DNA of 64,000 nt from Chloroflexota bacterium (GCA_019873735.1 JAIOAQ010000014.1:1-64000); one strand, 5' to 3'. Counted from the stretch's first letter, positions 1-8,585 are shown. Notes: generated by a model from the letters alone, not told the origin. Made by a program: numbers and translations.

Positions 1-1
1 C

Positions 2-595
2 GTTGGTAAAGTCGGTACTTGCACTTGTGTCTTTGAATATGGTTCGTGTGTTGAACAGTCAAACTGTTATACACCACCTACGAATACTCCTCCCGGTGGT
101 GGTGGCGGCGGCACCAACCCCACCGACCCTCCCCCCTCTCCAACCACCGGCTCCTCCGATCGACCCACCCCCACCCCCTACCCCACTCCTCTTCCCGGCC
201 AGCCAAGCGCGCCTTATGAAGAACTCTGCGGCACAGGCAAATGCACCAACGGCTTTTACTGCTGTCAAAACCGCGATGGCTCCCCTGCCTGCTGTCCAGT
301 CGGCGAAGTCCCGCCAACAGGCAGTGGCGGCGGAACAAATCCTACCAACACTCCAACGCCAACAAGAACCCCAACGCCAACCCCTACTCCTATGCCTTTT
401 GTCAAACTGAAAAACACCTCTTTTTACACCTCTTATCCCCTTATCAACCCCATCCCCCAGACGCCTGTTGCCTATGACACCGATGATGACGCCTCCGCCA
501 ACTTCATCATCGCAAACGCCGGGCTGGTCTCCGCCTCATCCATCAATCTGACATCTGTCAACCCCTCAGCCAAATTCTCGCCGCCCGTATCGTAG
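2..595 (+). CDS. Cys-rich, Pro/Thr-rich secreted protein, copy A (5' end outside window)
   Basis: The frame is open from the window edge to the TAG at 593-595, and the start lies upstream. The visible part has a Cys-rich segment (TCTCVFEYGSC), a Gly run, a Pro/Thr linker, a second Cys-rich block (YCCQNRDGSPACCPVG), another Pro/Thr linker, and a C-terminal stretch containing MPFVKLKNTSFYT and DTDDDASANFIIA. It closely matches the protein at 3574-4302, block for block, until about 8 residues before its end. There the copies diverge and a 48 bp palindrome supplies the stop. By analogy with the other copy it is exported. No enzymatic motif is visible. The paired CC motifs suggest a small disulfide-rich fold, and I do not assign a function. 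Confidence 0.75.
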   Translation, partial: VGKVGTCTCVFEYGSCVEQSNCYTPPTNTPPGGGGGGTNPTDPPPSPTTGSSDRPTPTPYPTPLPGQPSAPYEELCGTGKCTNGFYCCQNRDGSPACCPVGEVPPTGSGGGTNPTNTPTPTRTPTPTPTPMPFVKLKNTSFYTSYPLINPIPQTPVAYDTDDDASANFIIANAGLVSASSINLTSVNPSAKFSPPVS

Positions 596-639
596 GACAG
601 ACCTTTGGTCTGTCCGCACAGGTCTCCGACCTGTCCTAC
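592..639. repeat. 48 bp GTAG...CTAC double-hairpin element (REP/BIME-like)
   Basis: GTAG (592-595) is followed by a hairpin GACAGACC/GGTCTGTC, then a second hairpin ACAGGTC/GACCTGT, and closes with CTAC (636-639). The GTAG contains the stop codon of the upstream gene. A second 48 bp element with the same architecture lies at 11427-11474. GTAG-headed REP palindromes mobilised by TnpA-REP (RAYT) transposases are a known class. Membership here is inferred from structure only. Confidence 0.6.
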
Positions 640-656
640 GTTTTCCGAAAATTTAG

Positions 657-799
657 GTAACTACCTACCTGTCGCTGCGAGCGAGCGCAGCGAGCGTGGC
701 AGTCTCCCCGCAAAGGCCGGAGATTGCTTCGGGCTGCGCCCTCGCAATGACACATAGTGTTATCTTTCTTCCCCTTTTTGGCTGTTGGTAGGCAGTTAC
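657..799. repeat. 143 bp MITE-like repeat, family R1 copy 1
   Basis: The repeat is bounded by imperfect terminal inverted repeats, GTAACTACCTACC at 657 and GGTAGGCAGTTAC ending at 799. The core (GTCGCTGCGAGCGAGCGCAG, then GGAGATTGCTTCGGGCTGCG, then TCGCAATGACACA) recurs nearly base for base at 15463-15591, and in diverged form at 23913-24010 and 11752-11820. No coding potential is visible. With the flanking bases it fills most of the gap before the ATPase gene. Confidence 0.8.
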
Positions 800-832
800 A
801 AATTTAGACCATGCTCGTAAAACCATGCGAAT

Positions 833-861
833 TTTTACAAATTCCGACGGTATGATATAAT
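833..861 (+). promoter_or_regulatory. sigma70-type promoter of the AAA ATPase gene, predicted leaderless transcript
   Basis: TTTACA (833-838), a 17 bp spacer and a perfect TATAAT (856-861). The expected transcription start (about 7 bp further on) falls on the ATG at 868, and no Shine-Dalgarno sequence fits between, so the mRNA is probably leaderless. Confidence 0.6.
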
Positions 862-867
862 TTAGTT

Positions 868-2004
868 ATGAAAATACCGCGCCTTCTCATGCCCCGCCTG
901 CAGGAATCCCTTCTGCCCGGCAAAGTCGTTGCCCTCTACGGTCCGCGCCAAGTGGGCAAAACCACCCTCGCCCTTGACCTGATCCAAAGCCTGCCCTACC
1001 GCGCCCGCTACCTCAACGCCGACGAACTCCCTTACCGCGAAGCCCTCGCCAGCCAGAACCGCCAGACGCTCGGCGAACTGCTCGGCGACGCCGAACTGCT
1101 GGTCATTGACGAAGCGCAGCGCGTCCCCGAAATCGGGCTTAATCTCAAAATTCTGGTGGATTCCTTTCCCCAGGCGCGCTTCCTTGCCACCGGCTCCGCC
1201 TCCTTCGACCTGGCGAGCAAAATCAGCGAGCCGCTCACCGGGCGGCAGTTTACTTTTCATCTTTACCCGCTCAGTTATGCCGAATTGAGCGCCGCCTTCG
1301 GACCCTTTGAAGCCCGCGCCCAACTCGAACGCTGGCTGGTATGGGGCGGCTACCCCGCCATCGTCACCGCCGAAACGCCGCAAATGCGCCAGCGCCTGCT
1401 CAACGAACTGACCGGCGCTTATCTTTACCGCGACCTGCTCGAACTGGAAGGGCTGCGCCGCGCTCAAAAAATCGCCGACCTGCTGCGCCTGCTCGCTTTC
1501 CAAATCGGGCAGGAAGTCTCCGTAGCGGAACTGGCTGCCTCGCTCGCCCTCAACCGCCAAACCGTCGAACGTTACCTCGACCTGCTGGAAAAAGTCTTCG
1601 TCATCTTTCGCATGGACGGCTTTTCGCGCAACCTGCGCAAAGAAGTGACCAAAAACGCGCGCTACTACTTCTATGATAACGGCGTGCGCAACAGCCTCAT
1701 TCAAAACTTCAACCCTCTTGACTTGCGCAATGACGTCGGTCAATTATGGGAAAACTTTTTGGTCAACGAACGGCGCAAAGCCAACCAGATGGCTGGGCGG
1801 ATGGTCAACGCCTACTTCTGGCGCACCTACGACCAGAAAGAGATAGACTACCTGGAAGAAAGCGGCGGCCGCCTGAGCGGTTACGAATTCAAATGGCAGG
1901 AGACGCCGCTGCGCCGCGCCGTGCGCGACGAATTCCTGCGCGCCTACCCCGAAGCATCGCTCACGGTCATTCACCGCGAAAACTTCACCGACTTTCTGGT
2001 CTGA
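868..2004 (+). CDS. AAA-family ATPase with C-terminal DUF4143 domain
   Basis: This 378-residue protein has an N-terminal P-loop (GPRQVGKTTL, about residues 22-31), a Walker B-like segment (LLVIDEAQRV) and a sensor-like FLATGSA. The C-terminal half is of the DUF4143 type, with a winged-helix-like stretch (VSVAELAASLALNRQTVERYL) and a nuclease-like end (EIDYLEESGGRLSGYEFKW). Such AAA_14/DUF4143 proteins are common, often horizontally mobile, and mostly uncharacterised. Some resemble Archaeoglobus/STAND-type ATPases and are suspected of defence or toxin-like roles. Here it sits alone behind its own promoter, between the two copies of a secreted Cys-rich protein, so its partner is unclear. Family assignment is firm and function is unknown. 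Confidence 0.9.
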   Translation: MKIPRLLMPRLQESLLPGKVVALYGPRQVGKTTLALDLIQSLPYRARYLNADELPYREALASQNRQTLGELLGDAELLVIDEAQRVPEIGLNLKILVDSFPQARFLATGSASFDLASKISEPLTGRQFTFHLYPLSYAELSAAFGPFEARAQLERWLVWGGYPAIVTAETPQMRQRLLNELTGAYLYRDLLELEGLRRAQKIADLLRLLAFQIGQEVSVAELAASLALNRQTVERYLDLLEKVFVIFRMDGFSRNLRKEVTKNARYYFYDNGVRNSLIQNFNPLDLRNDVGQLWENFLVNERRKANQMAGRMVNAYFWRTYDQKEIDYLEESGGRLSGYEFKWQETPLRRAVRDEFLRAYPEASLTVIHRENFTDFLV

Positions 2005-2099
2005 CCCGTCAACAGACGGCGGGGGGGAGATTATAATCTGCAAAAACTTATTGCTTCTGCCAGCATCCCGCTGACATTTTCATCCACAGGAGCCGCCCC

Positions 2100-3542
2100 A
2101 TGTCCCGCCCACTGATGACTGCTTACTGTTTCCTGCTGACTATCCTCCTCTCCGCCTGCTCATCCGCGACGCTCCCCGCGCCGTCCCCGTCGCCGACCCT
2201 CGCCCCGCCGCCGACTCTGACCCCCGAACCCACGCCAACGGCAACCCCCACCGAAGCGCCTGTCACCCTGCTTGAACTGGGCGTCCAAGGCAAAGACGCG
2301 CCGCGCTTCCAAAACGTCAACCGTTTTATTCAGCGCGAAGTGATGGACGGCGAAAAAGTCCTCACCACCTCCGCCACCTATTGGGACGGCGAGCAAAAGG
2401 TTAAAACCAAATACATCATCGAACAGGGGACTTTTGACGCTCACGCTGAGATTTACGACGACCTCACCCGCCCGCTGACTGTCAAGGCTTATCGTCTTCC
2501 AAAAAACTATAAAACTATGCATGAAGATCATTTAGAAAGAGAATTAGTCGAAGTCACCCTCCTCTGGCAGGGACCTGAGCGCGGCTTCCGCGAAGCCATA
2601 GACTTATCCGGCGCCTATGACCCCGAACTCAATCAGGTTTACAAACACCCCTACTTACACATCGTCCACGGCAACCGCCCAATCCAGTCCATCAAAGATT
2701 TACCCAAAGATGACGAGCGCCTGACGCTTCTTCAATCCGCAAGATACGAGCAAGCCAAAGCCATAAGAGCCCTTCAAGATGCCCGTGAAAAACTCCAAAA
2801 CGGAGAAGAGATTACCGCCGAAGACCTCCAAGGCTCAATCTTCCTTCGCCCTCTTCAGGAAAAACTTGAGGCAGGCGAGACCATCACCGAAGATGATCTC
2901 TACGTCCTTTTCTCTCCCAAAGCAGTGGAAAAATGGGACGCCGGCGGCGGATTGTCGCTGTATTTTGAATTTCAAAAAGACGGAAGCAAAGTAGTTCAAC
3001 TTAAAGCCAAAGGAAACGACCAACCTAACCAAACCTACGACAGTCTAAACATAAAACTTACCCCTCTCTGGTTCTACACCTTGGATGAAGAAGGTAATCG
3101 CCATGACATGGCTATTATTGCCATAATGGATGCTGATGATGTTGATAGATACAAAAAAGGTAACCCATTTGGCTTGCAAGGAAAATTTGTTTTGGCTGAA
3201 GAATTAAACAGCATTGACCTGACCCAAGAGTACCAGCCTTTTGATTTCACCCAAGCCTATAAAACAAAAAAACCTCTTTTTCCCTGGATCTATGTCCACG
3301 CCGAAGGTCCTATCCTTGACAAATATCCCCGCCTCAGCCACCTCCTCTCCCTGCCGGATAATAAGGCAAATCAATTAGAATATGTCGATGGATACGTTGA
3401 TCTTCCGGTGAACATAATGGCTTTCATTAATGACCCAAACAAAAAAATAGGCGATATTGCTGAGACTGTTTCCTTCTTACAACCAATTCCTCCCCTCCTC
3501 CAACTCCTTGAACTGATGTTTGATGTGACAATATCCAATTGA
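2100..3542 (+). CDS. putative lipoprotein with Pro/Thr linker, unknown function
   Basis: 480 residues. A lipoprotein signal ends in the lipobox LLSAC (Cys20), followed by a Pro/Thr/Ser/Ala spacer to about residue 55 typical of cell-surface anchoring in this phylum. The rest is a globular domain I do not recognise, rich in charged residues, with a repeated NGEEITAEDL / AGETITEDDL helical motif near residues 235-270. The start is supported by AGGAG about 8 bases upstream. The gene is G+C-rich at its 5' end and clearly more A+T-rich after about 2500, a composition change within one gene that hints at a mosaic origin. The Cys-rich gene follows 31 bases downstream, so the two may be co-transcribed. 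Confidence 0.75.
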   Translation: MSRPLMTAYCFLLTILLSACSSATLPAPSPSPTLAPPPTLTPEPTPTATPTEAPVTLLELGVQGKDAPRFQNVNRFIQREVMDGEKVLTTSATYWDGEQKVKTKYIIEQGTFDAHAEIYDDLTRPLTVKAYRLPKNYKTMHEDHLERELVEVTLLWQGPERGFREAIDLSGAYDPELNQVYKHPYLHIVHGNRPIQSIKDLPKDDERLTLLQSARYEQAKAIRALQDAREKLQNGEEITAEDLQGSIFLRPLQEKLEAGETITEDDLYVLFSPKAVEKWDAGGGLSLYFEFQKDGSKVVQLKAKGNDQPNQTYDSLNIKLTPLWFYTLDEEGNRHDMAIIAIMDADDVDRYKKGNPFGLQGKFVLAEELNSIDLTQEYQPFDFTQAYKTKKPLFPWIYVHAEGPILDKYPRLSHLLSLPDNKANQLEYVDGYVDLPVNIMAFINDPNKKIGDIAETVSFLQPIPPLLQLLELMFDVTISN

Positions 3543-3573
3543 TTTTCTTCTCTCTTTTTCCTATGATTTTCTT

Positions 3574-4302
3574 ATGGCAAACCGGTTCTTATCAGTCCTA
3601 TTTGTCCTATCTGTCCTATTCTCCCTAACACCCCTAAAATCCCCAACTTATGCTCTCGGTCAGTGTGCTTCGTGCAGGTGGTCGAATTGTTGTGGTGTTG
3701 CTTGTAGTGCCAATCAAAGCTGTGTTGGTGATACTTTTTACGGTTGTGATTGTGTCCAAAATACCCCCAAACCTCCCACTCCCACCAACACTCCATATCT
3801 TCAAGCCTCTCCAACCACCAAACTCGCCACCCCCACCCCCTACCCCACTCCTCTTCCCGGCCAGCCAAGCGCGCCGTATCAAGAAAACTGCGGCTCCGGT
3901 CGCCATTGCAACAACGGCTACTACTGCTGTCAAAACCGCGATGGCTCCCCTGCCTGCTGTCCAGTCGGCACACCACCAGGCGGTGGTGGTGGAACAAATC
4001 CTACCAACACTCCAACACCAACAAGAACCCCAACGCCAACCCCTACTCCTATGCCTTTTGTCAAACTGAAAAACACCTCTTTTTACACCTCTCATCCCCT
4101 TATCAACCTCATCCCCCAGACGCCTGTTGCCTATGACACCGATGATGACGCCTCAGCCAACTTCATCATTGCCGATGCTGGGCTGGTTGTCGCCTCATCC
4201 CTTTATCTTACCGGCCAAAACCCCAATGCCAAACCCAATCCCCAAAACCAGTATCTGACAGCCTATGACCTTTCACACAAATTTTTACCAACTGATTTTT
4301 GA
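3574..4302 (+). CDS. Cys-rich, Pro/Thr-rich secreted protein, copy B
   Basis: 242 residues. The N-terminal signal peptide has a hydrophobic core FLSVLFVLSVLFSL and ends near ALG. It is followed by a Cys-rich module (QCASCRWSNCCGVAC), a Pro/Thr linker, a second module (CNNGYYCCQNRDGSPACCPVG), a second linker (PTPTRTPTPTPTPMP) and a 90-residue C-terminal part. It is the full-length paralogue of the truncated copy at 2-595. DNA identity is very high in the linker and C-terminal half and lower in the first Cys module, so the first module may diversify. The CC-rich spacing is loosely granulin-like, but I would not name it. The start is the only ATG giving the signal peptide, and its ribosome site is weak. 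Confidence 0.75.
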   Translation: MANRFLSVLFVLSVLFSLTPLKSPTYALGQCASCRWSNCCGVACSANQSCVGDTFYGCDCVQNTPKPPTPTNTPYLQASPTTKLATPTPYPTPLPGQPSAPYQENCGSGRHCNNGYYCCQNRDGSPACCPVGTPPGGGGGTNPTNTPTPTRTPTPTPTPMPFVKLKNTSFYTSHPLINLIPQTPVAYDTDDDASANFIIADAGLVVASSLYLTGQNPNAKPNPQNQYLTAYDLSHKFLPTDF

Positions 4303-4450
4303 CAGTCTTCCTCTGCGGTGTTGCTGAAAACAATTTGCCACGAATGAAACGAATTTCGCGAAAAACATCGGAAAATTCGTGTCCTTTCGTGAAATTTGTG
4401 GCCGATCTTCAAAGAAATGGTTCATCAACATGCAACGGGGAAACTGCTTG
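4301..4450. repeat. 150 bp intergenic repeat, family R3 copy 1
   Basis: The sequence starting GACAGTCTTCCTCT, through TTTGCCACGAATGAAACGAA and GTGGCCGATCTTCAA to GCAACGGGGAAACT, recurs almost unchanged at 36028-36180. Partial copies lie at 10992-11075 and 42974-43022. Internally it holds an inverted repeat around AATTCGTG/CACGAATG. It starts at the stop codon of the upstream gene and accounts for most of the gap to 4583. The remainder of that gap shows nothing recognisable. Confidence 0.8.
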
Positions 4451-4583
4451 ATTTTTCAAGTTATATCAAAGCCAGAAAAACCCACACCAAAATCACCTCT
4501 TTATCTCAAATCAAGGCCTAAAAATCATCGGCAGTCTTGTAAGAGCAGGCGACTACAATCTTATAAAACCAACGGCCTGTATT

Positions 4584-5003
4584 TTACTCGCCGATAATTT
4601 TGACCAGCACACGCTTTCGACGGCGGCCGTCAAATTCGCCGTAGAAGATTTGTTCCCAGGGGCCAAAATCCAGGCGGCCCTGGGTGACCGCGACAACCAC
4701 TTCGCGTCCCATGATTTGGCGCTTGAGGTGAGCATCTGCGTTGTCTTCGCCGGTGCGATTGTGAAGGTATTGCTCAACCGGTTCGTGAGGCGCGAGTTCC
4801 TCCAGCCAGCGATCGTAATCGGCATGCAGACCGGATTCATCATCATTAATGAAGACGGAGGCCGTGATATGCATGGCGTTGACCAGACACAGGCCTTCGC
4901 GAATACCACTTTCTCGCAGGCATTCTTCAATTTGTGGCGTTATATTGACAAACGCGCGCCGGCTGGGAATGTTGAACCATAGTTCTTTACGGTAGGATTT
5001 CAT
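4584..5003 (-). CDS. yjbQ: YjbQ/UPF0047 family protein (secondary thiamine-phosphate synthase)
   Basis: 139 residues, the usual length of the family. Recognised by [20 protein letters not shown], the conserved [18 protein letters not shown] segment, and the C-terminal [21 protein letters not shown]. coli YjbQ complements thiamine-phosphate synthase loss, but the true substrate of the family is unsettled. Conserved His, Asp and Glu residues that bind metal and phosphate in structures are present. The start is supported by AGGAG 9 bases upstream. It is a single gene, divergent from the repeat region and upstream of the CDF exporter on the same strand, with a gap of about 90 bases. Confidence 0.9.
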   Translation of the reverse strand: MKSYRKELWFNIPSRRAFVNITPQIEECLRESGIREGLCLVNAMHITASVFINDDESGLHADYDRWLEELAPHEPVEQYLHNRTGEDNADAHLKRQIMGREVVVAVTQGRLDFGPWEQIFYGEFDGRRRKRVLVKIIGE

Positions 5004-5090
5004 GATCTCAGCACTCCTTCACGAAACAAATCCAATTTTCGGGGACAACAAGAAGTTTTCTGTAATCGGCAAGGCTATTCCAAAAGGTTT

Positions 5091-5981
5091 TCAGGTCTTG
5101 ACGTTTATGTCTTGTCCACAGGCATGACACTCAAATTGAATCGTGGTGTGTTCAATCCCAAACTGCGACAACCGCGCTTTGAGTTCGGCCATCAGGCTGT
5201 TACTTCCTTTTAGCGGCTGGTCGGCAATGATCACATGGGCACTCAGAGCCGCATGACCGGAGCATATGCTCCAAATATGCAAGTCATGCACATCTTTCAC
5301 GCCGGGGACGCCGATCATGCTCTGCTTCACCAGCGTGGCCGACAGGCCTTCGGGGACGCCCTCAATCAAAATGTGCAGCGAACTTCTCAGCACGCGCCAT
5401 GAACCGACCACAATCAGAATGCCGATCAGGATGCTCATCAGAGGGTCCACCCACGTCCAGCCGGTCAGCCAGATGATGCCGGCAGCCAGTATGACGCCAA
5501 TGGACGAGAGGGCATCGCCAACCACGTGCAAAAAGGCGCTGTGGAGATTCAAATCGGTTTGCTCCTGCTCATGGCCGCGAAGAACAAAAGCCACCAGCAG
5601 ATTGGCAACCAAACCGATGACGGCAACAGCCATCATTTCAATGCTCTTAATCGGCTGGGGAGATTGCCAACGCGCAACAGCCTCGGTAAAAATTTCAATA
5701 GCAATCGCGCCCAGGGTTACGCCGTTGATCAGCGCGGCCATTACTTCCAGACGGTGGTAACCGTAGGTATGGCGGTCATCAGCAGGTAAAGCAGAGAGCC
5801 GCAGGGCAAGATAACTCAGGATAAGAGCAAAGGCATCCATGAAGACGTGGGCAGCGTCCGAAAGCAGGGCAAGGCTGCCTGTCCAGTATCCGCCAATGAG
5901 TTCTGCCAGGAATATGGTAAAGGTAATGCCAATAGAAATCAGGAAGCGTCGTCCGGTATTGGTAGTAGCGTGAGGCGGCAT
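5091..5981 (-). CDS. cation diffusion facilitator (CDF) divalent-metal/proton antiporter
   Basis: A six-helix CDF exporter of the CzcD/ZitB type. TM2 carries the metal-binding pair in LLSDAAHVFMDAF, and TM5 has FLHVVGDALSSIGV (His-Asp pair). The C-terminal ferredoxin-like domain includes VKDVHDLHIWSICSGHAALSAHV. It probably exports Zn2+ (or Cd2+/Co2+) from the cytoplasm. I place the start at 5981, because AGAAAGG sits 6 bases before that ATG. An in-frame ATG at 6035 would add 18 residues without a ribosome site. The protein ends in CHACGQDINVKT, a short Cys/His tail. The full-length domain order is intact. Confidence 0.93.
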   Translation of the reverse strand: MPPHATTNTGRRFLISIGITFTIFLAELIGGYWTGSLALLSDAAHVFMDAFALILSYLALRLSALPADDRHTYGYHRLEVMAALINGVTLGAIAIEIFTEAVARWQSPQPIKSIEMMAVAVIGLVANLLVAFVLRGHEQEQTDLNLHSAFLHVVGDALSSIGVILAAGIIWLTGWTWVDPLMSILIGILIVVGSWRVLRSSLHILIEGVPEGLSATLVKQSMIGVPGVKDVHDLHIWSICSGHAALSAHVIIADQPLKGSNSLMAELKARLSQFGIEHTTIQFECHACGQDINVKT

Positions 5982-6167
5982 AGAGAGCCTTTCTGGGGTG
6001 CAAAAATTTAAGATGCCAGGCATTGATCGGTTCATAATTTTACCAGCAGTAATCTCCCAAAATCATACAACTGCGCTCCCGCTTTCTTAGAGGCGCTGGC
6101 CGGGCCTCTCTATGACTCCCGCCCGCCTGATACGACATCTGCAAAATGGGTATTGACTTCGCCGAAA

Positions 6168-6192
6168 AATTATATATTATATATTATATAAA
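6168..6192 (+). promoter_or_regulatory. A+T-rich tandem TATATTATATA tract, probable promoter region
   Basis: Repeated TATATTATATA units, ending in TATAAAT, stand out in G+C-rich surroundings 35-60 bases before the cyanophycinase-like gene. They contain several overlapping -10-like hexamers. No clear -35 box can be fixed, so the exact promoter is uncertain. The rest of the gap 5982-6226 holds nothing else I recognise. Confidence 0.4.
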
Positions 6193-6226
6193 TCCCGCCT
6201 CTTTTCATACGTTCAAGGAGAAAACC

Positions 6227-7240
6227 ATGAGCAAAAACTTCTTTTCGCCCCTTGCCATTCTGGCCGTCATCAGCCTGGTAGTGTTCCTGGCAGTCACACC
6301 GGCATCGGCCGCTCCGCAAGCCTCGGTGAGCATCATTCGGCTGGGAAATGCTGCCGATGCCACCCCAGCCCTGAACGGGCCTTCCTATTTCTTTCAGGGC
6401 AACGGTGCCCCAGATCCAACGGCCTTTCAGGCACATATCAACCAATTGGTCAGCGCCCCGTTGGATATTGTCGTTCTGGCGGCTTCGCTGCCAACCAGCG
6501 GCAGCAAGACACCAGAATGTGACGTGTTAATCAACCTCAATAATGTCAATTCATGCACGACTGTTACATTGACGAAATCCACAGACGCAAACAATTCGCA
6601 GGCGACTGCTGTGGTCAACAACGCCGAAAGCGTCTATTTTGCCGGCGGCAATCAATGCAATTACGTCAAATGGAAAGGCAGCAGCGTTTATAACGCGGTC
6701 AAAAACGTGGTGGCACGCGGCGGCGGAATTGGGGGCGGCAGCGCCGGCCTCGCCATTCAGGGTGAGTATGTCTATGATGCCTGCACCGGCAGCGTCCTCT
6801 CCAGCGAGGCGCTATCCAACCCTTATCACCGCTACATTACTTTCACCTATAATTTCTTCAACTGGGACAATCTACAGCAGACCATCACCGACACTCACTT
6901 TGAGCAGCGCGACCGCATGGGCCGGTTGATGGCCTTTGTGGCCCGCCAAATCCAGGACGGCAAGACCAACGCGGCGTATGGCATCGGCGTCAATGAGGGC
7001 ACGGCGCTGGTCATTGACAAGAATGGGCTGGGAAAAGCCTATGGCGGCGCGTTCTATGTCGTGCTGGGTGACCACATGCCTGAGCAGTGCGTTTCCAAGA
7101 AACCGCTGACCTTCTCAAACTACAAAATCTGGAAAATCTCCGCCGGCGGGACCTTTGACTTCGGCAACCGCCCCACCAGCGGCTATTACCTGCGCAGTGT
7201 CATCAACGGCGTGATCAGCGGCGACCCATATAAACCCTGA
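6227..7240 (+). CDS. secreted cyanophycinase-like serine peptidase (S51 family)
   Basis: 337 residues beginning at MSKNFF, behind AAGGAG. A Sec signal peptide ends at ASAAPQ (about residue 28). The S51 fold is shown by YFAGGNQCNYVKW, the nucleophile elbow GGGSAGLAI (Ser near residue 172), DTHFEQRDRMGRLMAFVAR and GIGVNEGTALVI. These correspond to the Ser-His-Glu/Asp active-site regions of cyanophycinases and related exopeptidases. Cyanophycinases cut beta-Asp-Arg dipeptides from cyanophycin, and exported members can feed on external polymer. No cyanophycin synthetase is in the window, so the substrate is open. It is monocistronic. Confidence 0.85.
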   Translation: MSKNFFSPLAILAVISLVVFLAVTPASAAPQASVSIIRLGNAADATPALNGPSYFFQGNGAPDPTAFQAHINQLVSAPLDIVVLAASLPTSGSKTPECDVLINLNNVNSCTTVTLTKSTDANNSQATAVVNNAESVYFAGGNQCNYVKWKGSSVYNAVKNVVARGGGIGGGSAGLAIQGEYVYDACTGSVLSSEALSNPYHRYITFTYNFFNWDNLQQTITDTHFEQRDRMGRLMAFVARQIQDGKTNAAYGIGVNEGTALVIDKNGLGKAYGGAFYVVLGDHMPEQCVSKKPLTFSNYKIWKISAGGTFDFGNRPTSGYYLRSVINGVISGDPYKP

Positions 7241-7264
7241 TTGACCCATGCCGGAAAGTTCTTA

Positions 7265-7314
7265 ACCCTCCCGCAGGTTAGAGCGCGCCAACACCTGCGG
7301 GAGGGCAGGCAGTT
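7265..7314. repeat. short copy of palindromic repeat family R2
   Basis: ACCCTCCCGCAGGTT and ACCTGCGGGAGGG are separated by about 13 bases and followed by GGCAGGCAGTTA, the family terminus. It looks like an internally deleted 121-122 bp element and may act as a transcription stop between the flanking convergent genes. The rest of the gap to 7437 holds only degenerate fragments of other repeats. Confidence 0.7.
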
Positions 7315-7437
7315 AAAAAGTATCAAGAAAATTCACGTTCTTTCGTGACGTCACTGTAAAAACAGAAAATCTCAACGCAAAGGCGCCAGGACACAAAGAA
7401 AATGGGCGGGGGGATTTTTGGCAATTGTTGCGCCTGC

Positions 7438-8526
7438 TTATGGTCCGTTCGCGATTGTGATGATGTAGCCGACAGACTGCAAGGAGACAGGCTTGCCGGC
7501 AATCTGAAAACGCAAATGATACAGTTGACCGGCGGTGAGCGGCAATCTCTGCTCTTCAGCGCCGCACTTCAGGCCCTGAAACGCGGCGAGCGGCTGACCG
7601 TCTTTCAGCAGTTGAACGCTTAGATCACCACGGCCGCTGCATTGCAGGCTAAAGCGCATCGTCACCTGCTGACCGACGAGCGCATACGGCGTAAAGGCGA
7701 CCCAATCCTCCGTGTCGCCATCTGGAGCCGAAACCTGGCCGGTGAAACTGAACTGACGCGCCCCTTGTGGAGAAAACGTCACCTGCGCCACCGGCGCTTG
7801 CGCCGAGTCGCCGTCTTCGGGCGCGGGAAGCAAGGTAAAGGTTGGGATGACTTCAACCGTAGGCGTAACTGTGCCGAGCAAAACGCCTGTCTCAGAAACG
7901 AGCGGGAGTTTATCTAAATCTTCGCTCTGAACATAAGCCGCGGCTACCCAGCCGCGTTCATCAGAATCGGGCGGGTACGCTATTTGCAGCCACTTGCCGT
8001 CACTGCTCTTGCCGGTAAGCAGCAAGGATGTTTGAGCCGGCAGGATGCCCAAAGAGGCCGAGCCACTATCGGGTCGGGAACGAACGTTCAAAGCCTCCAG
8101 TGCCCGGCCGCGGTTGAGACGGTCTTCTTCGCCTCCAATCACCGGCACATCTGTCGCCTCCAGCAGGCGGATATAGGCAGCATTCACCCAGCCTTTGCCG
8201 TCAGGTCCGGCGGGGTAAACGATCTGATACCAGCCGCCAGTGGGGTCTTGCCCCAGGACCTCAACCTCGACTGCATTTTCCAGCATCCCCAGCGGTTCGC
8301 CTGTCATTCCCGGCTCGGGACGCACGTTCAGCCGGCTGGTGGTCTGACCGCGAATGACAGGCGCGGAGGGCGTCTCCGTCAGGGCGGTAGGGGTAGGAGG
8401 CCGAGGCGTGGGCGGAAGCGTAGCCGTGATGAAGGCCGGCATGGGTGTTGCGGCCTGCGTCTCTACCTGGCAGGCGGTCAACAGAAGGATAGAAACCAGC
8501 AACCCAATTCGCAGCATGTATTTCAT
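7438..8526 (-). CDS. lipoprotein with two SH3b domains
   Basis: 362 residues. The lipobox LLLTAC (Cys19) is followed by a Pro/Thr linker to about residue 55. Two bacterial SH3 domains follow: TSRLNVRPEPGMTGEPLGML...GWVNAAYI and ALNVRSRPDSGSASLGIL...GWVAAAYV. A C-terminal beta-rich domain (about 250-362) resembles pre-peptidase C-terminal modules (GQVSAPDGDTEDWVAF, YHLRFQIAG). SH3b domains usually bind cell-wall peptides, so a surface-anchored wall- or polymer-binding role is likely. No catalytic motif is seen. It runs convergent with the peptidase gene and divergent from the metG leader. Confidence 0.85.
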   Translation of the reverse strand: MKYMLRIGLLVSILLLTACQVETQAATPMPAFITATLPPTPRPPTPTALTETPSAPVIRGQTTSRLNVRPEPGMTGEPLGMLENAVEVEVLGQDPTGGWYQIVYPAGPDGKGWVNAAYIRLLEATDVPVIGGEEDRLNRGRALEALNVRSRPDSGSASLGILPAQTSLLLTGKSSDGKWLQIAYPPDSDERGWVAAAYVQSEDLDKLPLVSETGVLLGTVTPTVEVIPTFTLLPAPEDGDSAQAPVAQVTFSPQGARQFSFTGQVSAPDGDTEDWVAFTPYALVGQQVTMRFSLQCSGRGDLSVQLLKDGQPLAAFQGLKCGAEEQRLPLTAGQLYHLRFQIAGKPVSLQSVGYIITIANGP

Positions 8527-8550
8527 GAGGCCTATTTTAGCGCGAAACTA

Positions 8551-8579
8551 TTGTCATCCGCGGCGGGACATAGTAAACT
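8551..8579 (+). promoter_or_regulatory. predicted promoter of the metG leader transcript
   Basis: TTGTCA (8551-8556), a 17 bp spacer and TAAACT (8574-8579). The expected transcription start is at about 8586, the first base of a small ORF. The spacing and -35 match are good and the -10 is moderate. Confidence 0.5.
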
Positions 8580-8585
8580 TGGAAC

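Noticed and set aside
3-410. Frame-3 ORF at the left edge (Pro-rich).
   Set aside because: The frame-2 translation matches the paralogue at 3574-4302 with Cys motifs and continues to 595. The other frames are shadows of the same biased sequence.
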